Below, piece by piece: positions 57,591 to 64,000 of a stretch of 64,000 bases of DNA (position 1 is the stretch's first letter; every line of letters starts with the position of its first letter). The position numbers and the translations under genes were made by a program. The stretch lies in assembly GCA_028571685.1 (NCBI GenBank), contig CM053154.1, forward strand, positions 188,501-252,500, given 5' to 3'. The notes under the pieces were generated by a model, which saw only the letters and a program-made list of their open reading frames with translations, had not been told where the DNA came from and did no database searches. The DNA is from Heterohyrax brucei. Its lineage: Eukaryota > Chordata > Mammalia > Hyracoidea > Procaviidae.

Positions 57591-58393
57591 ATGCTCGATG
57601 AATGCAGTTACTGCCTCCAAGCTCCAGAAAAGAAAAAGTACTTACAATTACATCATCAAATCATTACACTTAGGAATTTTTAAAGAAAATGGCATAATAA
57701 AACTGCATTCTTGTTTTCTAGGAGGGGTGGCGAGTGTGTGTTCAATGGTGCCACCTGGACACGGGGGGAACCTCAGTCCCGCCTGTCTGAGGATGGTCTC
57801 AGGGTGTTGTCAAGGATCTGGAAGAAAGAGGCCGGATGAGGGTGCTCAGGAACCCCAGAGGCGGAACCAGAACCAGAGAGAGGGGCTGGGCCCACATTTG
57901 CTGGCCCAATGCCGGGTGGTCATGGGTGGCAGTGGGGAGAAAACTTCCAGGGAGCCGGGTTCTGAGGATTTTATGGGCTGAGGGAAGCAGGTAAGGGGAA
58001 CTGAGCTGCCGCTAGGAGGAACCAGCTCCCCTGACAGGGGCTGAAGCCCCTGGGAGGGCAGCGAGGAGCTGAGGAGCTGTCCACACATCTGGTGCTGAGG
58101 TGCCTGCGAGGACATCAGGGAAGGAAGCACTCAGCAAGCCAAGCCTCTCTGTCCCGCCTCTGGCTCCCCTTCTGTGTGTTCCCATGCTCGCTTCTGTCCA
58201 CACTGGGCTTCTTGCAGCTCCATCTCAGGTGACATGGAACTGTGCTGGCTGTGCTGGTGGATGAGACCTGTGGCTAGCCAGGGTGGTGGGCCAGGGCTGC
58301 TAACCAAGCTGCCTGCCTTCCACTTTGACAAGCTGCTGAGAAGAGGGACGGGTTCAGAGGTTTTCCTTCCTACGGAGTCACCCTAGCTGGTGC
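57591..58393. other. OR 3' flank, no gene recognised
   Basis: Downstream of the minus-strand receptor; would contain its 3' UTR. No repeat recognised. Confidence 0.4.
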
Positions 58394-59332
58394 TCAGGAG
58401 GAACCAGTGTTCCCAAAGAGTCTAGCCAAGGCCTCCCTGATATCTCGGTTCCTCAGGCAGTAGATGATGGGGTTAAGCAGTGGGGTCACCACTGAGTAGA
58501 TGACAGACACCAGCTTGTTGAGATCAAAGGGGCTGGCAGCGTGAGGACGGGCATACATGAAGATGGTACTGGTGTAGAAGACTGCCACCACCGCCAGGTG
58601 GGAGGTACAAGTGGAGAAGGCCCTCCGGCGTCCAGCCTCTCCTGGAATCCTCAGCACTGTAGCCAGGATGTGTGCATAGGAGACCGTGGTCACCAGCAGG
58701 GAGGTCATGAGCACGGCCAGGGCTGCCACAAAGTCCAATATCTCAACAGCGGTGGTATCCGAGCAGGAGAGCTGCAGCAAAGGGGAGATGTCACAGAAGA
58801 AGTGGTTGAGCACGTTGGGGCCACAGAAACTGAGGCGGGAGATGAGAGCCATGGACACAAATGAGGCCAGAAAGCCACTGAGCCAGGCACTGAGGGCCAG
58901 GCGAAGGCACATCTTTGAGCTCATGATAGCCGGGTAACGCAGTGGGTGACAGATGGCCAGGTACCGGTCACAAGCCATGGCGGCCAGGAGGAAGCACTCT
59001 GAGGAGCCCAGTGAGAGGAAGAGAAACAGCTGAGCGAGGCACCCTGAGAAGGAGATGGTCTTTGCCTGCACCAGGAGGCCAGCCAGGAGCTTAGGAACTG
59101 TGACTGAGATGTACAGGGTCTCCAGCACCGACAGATTGGCCAGGAAGAAGTACATGGGCGTGTGCAGCTGACGGCTGGTTTGGATGACCACTACAATGAC
59201 CAGGTTCTCCAGGATGGTCACCATGTAGATGGTCAGAAAGGCCCCAGACAGCAGTCCATGTAGACGATAGAGCTCTGGGAATCCCAGCAAAACAAACTCT
59301 GTCACGAAGAAGGTCTCGTTGAAGTCACTCAT
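58394..59332 (-). CDS. Olfactory receptor, class II, family-6-like, intact
   Basis: A complete 312-residue odorant receptor, a seven-helix membrane protein of olfactory neurons expected to couple to Golf. Hallmarks: N-glycosylation site N5-E-T; EN in helix 1 (42-43); LHTPMYFFLANLS (56-68); C98 and C180 disulfide pair; MACDRYLAICHPLRY at the end of helix 3 (119-133), with C in place of the usual Y before DRY; SYAHIL in helix 5 (218-223); RAFSTCTSHL at helix 6 (237-246); NPIIY in helix 7 (287-291) and CLRN. The start follows normal OR length. An acceptor-like site, ctgtgtctctgctatcccag (minus), ends at 59368, leaving about 35 untranslated bases before the ATG. Shares CGPNxxNHFFCDxSPLL, YARPxA and NKLVS with the receptor at 29399-30355. 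The precise subfamily is not assignable by eye. Confidence 0.95.
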   Translation of the reverse strand: MSDFNETFFVTEFVLLGFPELYRLHGLLSGAFLTIYMVTILENLVIVVVIQTSRQLHTPMYFFLANLSVLETLYISVTVPKLLAGLLVQAKTISFSGCLAQLFLFLSLGSSECFLLAAMACDRYLAICHPLRYPAIMSSKMCLRLALSAWLSGFLASFVSMALISRLSFCGPNVLNHFFCDISPLLQLSCSDTTAVEILDFVAALAVLMTSLLVTTVSYAHILATVLRIPGEAGRRRAFSTCTSHLAVVAVFYTSTIFMYARPHAASPFDLNKLVSVIYSVVTPLLNPIIYCLRNRDIREALARLFGNTGSS

Positions 59333-59749
59333 GGCCTACTCAGTCCAGGAGATCACTTCCAAGCACCCTGGGATAGCAGAGACACAGTGTGCTGAGTGCT
59401 AGTACTCAGACCCAGAGGGGTGAGTGCAGTGTGTCCCCTTCTGAGATCTCCAAGGCAGGGACCTACCACACCTGACGTGGCCCACCCAGGGACTGCGGCA
59501 ATTCCTCTGGGTGCTTTTGGAGCTGACCGGGATCATGGACAAGGAGAGCATAGATGTTCTCATTGCTCCCCTTTGTGACCAGGTGTAGAACTTGTTGTCC
59601 CACCTGTCAAACCAACACGCATCCTTACACAGAGATAACACCTGGCAAAGGAGCCTTGGGACCTGCACACATCAGTAGGTGTAAATACGCATCTAAATAC
59701 TTAAGCACACTCACTACAGGTGCACGTTCCTGCCTGCCCTGAACACACA

Positions 59750-60060
59750 GGTACTCACACACATGTGTATGGGGGTGAGCAATCCTCCACACACCTTAGG
59801 TACACGGACACACCCTACATTCATGCACATGTGCACCAATACACCTGTGCAACCCACACAAACACTATTTCAAACACAGAGTGCTTACACACACACACAA
59901 ACACAGCCCAAATCCATGCATACACACATACACATTATGTGAAGACATACACACACGTACACCCTGGGCACATGCACACACATGCACACATACCCTGGTG
60001 CACAGGTATATACATCAAGCGCACACACACACCAGGTGTGCACACACACGCATTACAGGA
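59750..60060. repeat. CA-rich degenerate tract upstream of the OR gene
   Basis: 'acacacacatgtg', 'tgcacatgtgcacc', 'cacacacacacaaac' words over about 310 bases. On the sense strand of the minus-strand OR it is a GT-rich tract 0.4-0.7 kb upstream. Confidence 0.9.
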
Positions 60061-62029
60061 GAGAAGACCCTTGTGCCCTGTTGCCCTCAGGGGCCTTCAG
60101 CCCTCGGGAACATTCTCATCCAGAGCCATGCTGGTCTTCAAAGGACAGCTCGTTTGCGTGGATTCTTCCTCCTGGTCTCTGTGCCCAGGGTCTTCAATCT
60201 TGGGAAGGAGGATTAGGGGCCAACAAGGCCACCGACTGTCCTGGATGCCCTCAGGGGTGAGGAGAACCACTAGGCGGCTTCCAGAAGCAGGGAAGTCCCT
60301 TGCCCACCTCTGATGTCCTGGTGTTCTCTGTCTTGCATCTTCTAGAGCAGGAAAGTGATCCCTTGGGGGACAGGTGGTAGCTGTCCACTCAAAACCTCTA
60401 ATAGGTCCATACTGTTTTGGACTTTTGTGCCAGGACATCCCTGGGGCTGGGAGTCTGAGAATGGACTGCCTGTGTGGGGCAGGTGGGCTGGGGAGGGTCT
60501 AGAGGGACTCCTCCTTCTTGTCCAGGGCTCCTGGAGCTCTCTCCCTGTCTGGAAAGAGGTGGAGACTCATTTCCAGGCCCTGCGCTCTGCCACTCGGGAC
60601 TGTCTGCTAAAGGGGAAGGAAGAGTAACTGGGCCAGATGGATTTCAGGCCTGGCCCTCAGGCCCCCTCTCCTCATTCATTGGTCTCAGTTGGAGGTGACT
60701 CATTGCTCTCCAGGGAAGTGAACTCATACAGAGAACAGTGGAGGGCTCTTGGGGAGCTCCAAAGAACCATACAGACTCAGCCTAATGGCAACAAGGGCCA
60801 GGTGCTTAGACACCACGGCGGCCGGCTTTGAAAGTTTCTTGGGGACCAGGAGAGAGTGTTCAGGACACTGGGGGCTGCCTGGCAGTGGCAGCAGTGAGTG
60901 CAGAAGGATGGTGAGTGAACTGAACTGTCTGGAGAAACAGCCATCAGGGCTTGGAGGAACCCACACCTGGTTGGGGAGCATGGCCAGGGAGCAAGCTTCA
61001 GGGCATTGCCCCCCAAAGCCAATTCCAGCAGCCCTTCACCCTGAGAATGTCAAGTGAGTCAGCCTGGAGTAGGAAAGTTTGCACTTGGGAAGAGTCAGCA
61101 CAACCAAACATAGGACTGAGGTCAGCGGGATTGGCTTGGACCCCCAAAGTTGAGGAAAAGAGAGCTTAGTGTCCAAACACCCTCACCCACGACAGAAGGA
61201 GGGCTGGCTTTCTCTGGTCTGCACTGTGCTGGTGATCCAAAATGGTGAAAGTGCTATGTCAATGCTAGGAGAGCTTGGGAGCTGGTGTCTTCTTCCTCCC
61301 GCCATCCAGTCAAGTGGAGGTCATCAGGAGGCTCCCGGCAGGCACAGTCCTAGGTGTCTTCCCCTGATCCTTTGACTCAAGACCAAGGTCTCGGCAAAGT
61401 GCCCCTCCAATCCCAGAACGTTTGGGGTGTTCACTACTAGGATGCTGCAGAGTTGTGGGGGAGATCATGCCAATTTTCACGACATCCACCCACCTCCGAC
61501 TCCGAATTACTTTTATGGAGCTTGTTTAGGGCTTTTTCTTCCTCACTTCTTGGATCATCTAATTGTGGAGTTTCACTCTGGTGGGACTCTCAGAACAATT
61601 TGTGAGAGGAACTCTTCCGGGTCCGTGGAGGGAGTGTAACTGGGGAGAGCACTCAGCTCTGAGCTCCGTCCTTTGTCTGTAGCACAAAAGAGTTTTCTCG
61701 TTACTTTTCCTCTGGGTGCTGGGTCCCAGGTGACTCTCATTCCGGAAGCAGCTCCAGCCTCAAGACCTTCCCCCTGAGGTCCCGGTTGGTAAATGCTACC
61801 CAAAGCTTTCAGAGTATTCATTTCCTTGATTTATTTTCTACTTAGGACTTTTATTTATTTATTCATCGATAATACAATATAATGAGCATTTGTAAACCTA
61901 TTCCGAACACAAGATCTAGCTGATGCTAAAAATGAGCTCAGCCTGAAAGTGTCATCCTCCTCCGTCTTGCTCCTTCCTCCAGAGGGTTCATTCAAGAAAT
62001 TGCCTGGACTCTTAAAGCATTTTAATTGT
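60061..62029. other. No gene supported
   Basis: Upstream DNA of the OR gene; 5' exon and promoter would be here but cannot be placed. No repeat family recognised. Confidence 0.4.
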
Positions 62030-62440
62030 ACACACTTATATACATACACATAGACATATATGTGTATGTATGTGTGTACATACATATATACATGTATGCA
62101 TACACATACATATATATGTGTGTATCTGTGCATATACATGCATGTATATATGTATATACACATGCACACATGTGTGATACATTCATACGTATATACACAC
62201 GTATATATACATGCATTGTATGTGTGTATATATATGTACACACTCACATGTATATATACATGGCCATGAAGCCCACAGTGTTGTGAGCACTCTCTCTTGT
62301 CTCCCAAAACACCCTCACTGCTGGCCATGCTAGTGTCTAGCACCTGGCCCTTGTATACATATATATATACATGCATATATATGTACATATATATGTACAT
62401 ACATATATATGTGTGTGTGTATATATATATATACACATCA
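62030..62440. repeat. TATG/CATA-rich microsatellite blocks
   Basis: Two blocks of tacata, tatgtg and tatata words (62030-62265 and 62355-62440), separated by about 90 bases of ordinary sequence. Confidence 0.9.
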
Positions 62441-62960
62441 TTTAGTTTTGTTTGTGTTTGAACTTTACAAAACTTTGCAACAAAGTGCATCACACTACAT
62501 ACTCTTTTATCTTACTGAGATGCCTACTGGTCTCTGTGTCTATAGTACTCTCTTTGTTTTGACACATGTATAGTATTCCACTGTGTGAATGTATCACAAT
62601 TCATGAGGCATTCTTTGCACACAGATTCCGGCATTGTTTCCAGCCTTTGTTTCTCATGAACTGTGCTTCTCAGACCTCCCTGTGTTCAGGTCCTGAGAGC
62701 TATGTGCCAAGATCTCTCCGAGATCTCTGCCTGCAAATGAGAATGCTGTAACCAACTTGACAGGATATTTACAAGACAAAGGAAAGTTCTTTCCCTAAGC
62801 ATCTGTACTGATTACAGTCCTACAACTGATTCACATTTCCCTCAAGATGATGTTGGCTTCAGTGTCATCTAGTCAATAGTCACCTGTGTGATCCCATGTG
62901 ACATAATGGAACAGTCACTTAGAGTCTCCCAGGCTATAAACATGGTGAGAGCAGGCTGTC
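62441..62960 (-). mobile_element. Old antisense L1 fragment
   Basis: 'agtattccactgtgtgaatg', 'catgaggcattctttgcac' and 'gagaatgctgtaaccaac' are antisense L1 landmarks, diverged. Confidence 0.5.
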
Positions 62961-62974
62961 ACTTCTCCCTCCCT

Positions 62975-63050
62975 CAGAGCTGCTGGTTGGGTTTGAATCG
63001 CTGACCTTCTGGTTAGCGACAAGCCCTTGACCAGCGTACCACACGTAGAA
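62975..63050 (-). mobile_element. AfroSINE fragment, antisense
   Basis: 'ctggttgggtttgaatcgc', 'tgaccttctggttagcgac' and 'cttgaccagcgtaccac' read as the reversed tRNA-derived part. Confidence 0.75.
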
Positions 63051-63179
63051 TGGCAGAATTCCTCCTCTGCAGTTTAGTGTGTAAAAATGGCATCCCATTC
63101 TGGTGACGATGGGTTGTTTTCAGTGTTACTAAGGGTTTCTGTAGGGCAGTGAGTGTCTTGCTCATCTTTCTCCATGGCA

Positions 63180-64000
63180 TCATTTCTTATTTGTTGATTC
63201 ATAGGTACTTTTAATATACTGCTTGAAGTACTTTTTATTGAGATATAATCTACACAGATAAGCAGATAGATTTGAAGTGTTAAATTTTATGTGTTTTGAC
63301 AAATGCATGCATGTTATAACTCATGTATATTATAACTCTTTCAATATACAGAACTTCCTTCACTCCAGAAATACCCCACACACCCTACCCAACTCTGACC
63401 CCCATCTTCAGGCAACCACTGTTCGGTTTTTTAAATCATAAATTGTATTTGTTTGCTCTAGAGAGTCATGTAAGTGAAGCCACATAATGTGCCTTCTTCT
63501 GTCTCTAGCTTTTTGTGCCCAGAATAATGCTTTTTATGCGTATCATGTTTGTGGTGTGTTTATTCCATTCTATAGACAAACCATGGATGACCTAAACGTG
63601 TGTTGTTACTATTTGATTTCCAAAATGTGGAGATTTTTAAAAGGACAATTTCTTTGTTATTGATTTCTGCTTTAGTTTGATTATGTTCAGATGACATACA
63701 TCACATATTTTTAAATTTAAGATTTATTTTGTATTCCAAAGTACGGGTCCATTTTAGCAAGTGTTCAGGGTTCACTTGCAAATAATATCTAGACTGCTAA
63801 CAGTCTAGAAGGTCTTATAAATGTCACTCAGGCAAGTTAGCTGACAGTGTTGGTCCAGCCTTCTATACCCTTACTGATCATTCATAAGTGACTGTTCTGT
63901 CTTCCTAAAGAATTGATGTCTTTATCCCTGGCCAGAGCCCTTGCTCTGAAATATCCCTCATCGGATATGAAAACAGCCACTCTGTCTTTTGATTACAGTT
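63180..64000 (-). mobile_element. Old antisense L1 reaching the window end
   Basis: 'ttttattgagatataatc', 'ttatgtgttttgacaaatgc', 'accactgttcggttttttaa', 'gccacataatgtgcc' and 'agtttgattatgttcag' are antisense L1 landmarks. The 3' boundary lies beyond the window. Confidence 0.7.

Noticed and set aside
57598-57981. 127-codon plus-strand frame next to the OR gene
   Set aside because: No domain, overlaps a diverged L1 at its start and lies in the OR 3' flank.
61855-62493. 212-codon minus-strand open frame
   Set aside because: Mostly Tyr/Ile/His/Cys repeats from the TATG/CATA microsatellite.

Overview
The window is nuclear DNA from a placental mammal, almost certainly an afrotherian and most likely an elephant or close relative. 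The main evidence is a tRNA-derived SINE (AfroSINE type) that recurs in many copies, together with BovB-like RTE LINEs whose 3' end the SINE shares, mariner transposons, L1 elements and MaLR/ERVL-type LTRs. There is no prokaryotic or plasmid signal. All repeat family names come from recognised sequence features, not from a database search.

Unique coding content is small. Two intact single-exon olfactory receptor (OR) genes face each other: one on + at 29399-30355 (318 aa) and one on - at 58394-59332 (312 aa). Both look like class II, family-6-type receptors. Between them lie two broken OR copies arranged head to head (48988-49680 on -, 50398-50545 on +). At the left edge (about 120-626, minus strand) there is a good candidate for the last coding exon of a gene running leftward. 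It encodes an acidic segment, a single hydrophobic helix and a short tail, with an in-frame stop and an ATTAAA signal. I do not recognise this gene.

The first 23 kb is mostly nested transposons. An L1 was hit by an AfroSINE, the SINE by a full-length RTE, and the RTE by a solo LTR; target-site duplications are readable at most levels. A MaLR-type solo LTR with a perfect 5-bp duplication follows. From 12344 to 20434 there is an 8-kb L1 composite with two 5' UTR/ORF1 heads inside one 15-bp target-site duplication; one of its 5' UTRs contains a later antisense L1 insertion. An older L1 with nested SINEs reaches about 23.1 kb.

From 24 to 31 kb the DNA is more GC-rich. It holds a 60-bp minisatellite, a 1.1-kb GT-rich tract ending in a long pure (GT)n, and the first OR gene. 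From 31 to 46 kb repeats dominate again, with antisense L1, an L1 > RTE > mariner nest and MaLR/ERVL LTRs. From 46 to 64 kb there are the OR pseudogenes, CA/TG-rich tracts near the OR copies, a 220-bp near-perfect inverted repeat (55717-56927), the second OR gene, and old antisense L1 at the right edge.

The intact genes act together only in the sense that both would be odorant receptors of olfactory sensory neurons. No other pathway is visible.
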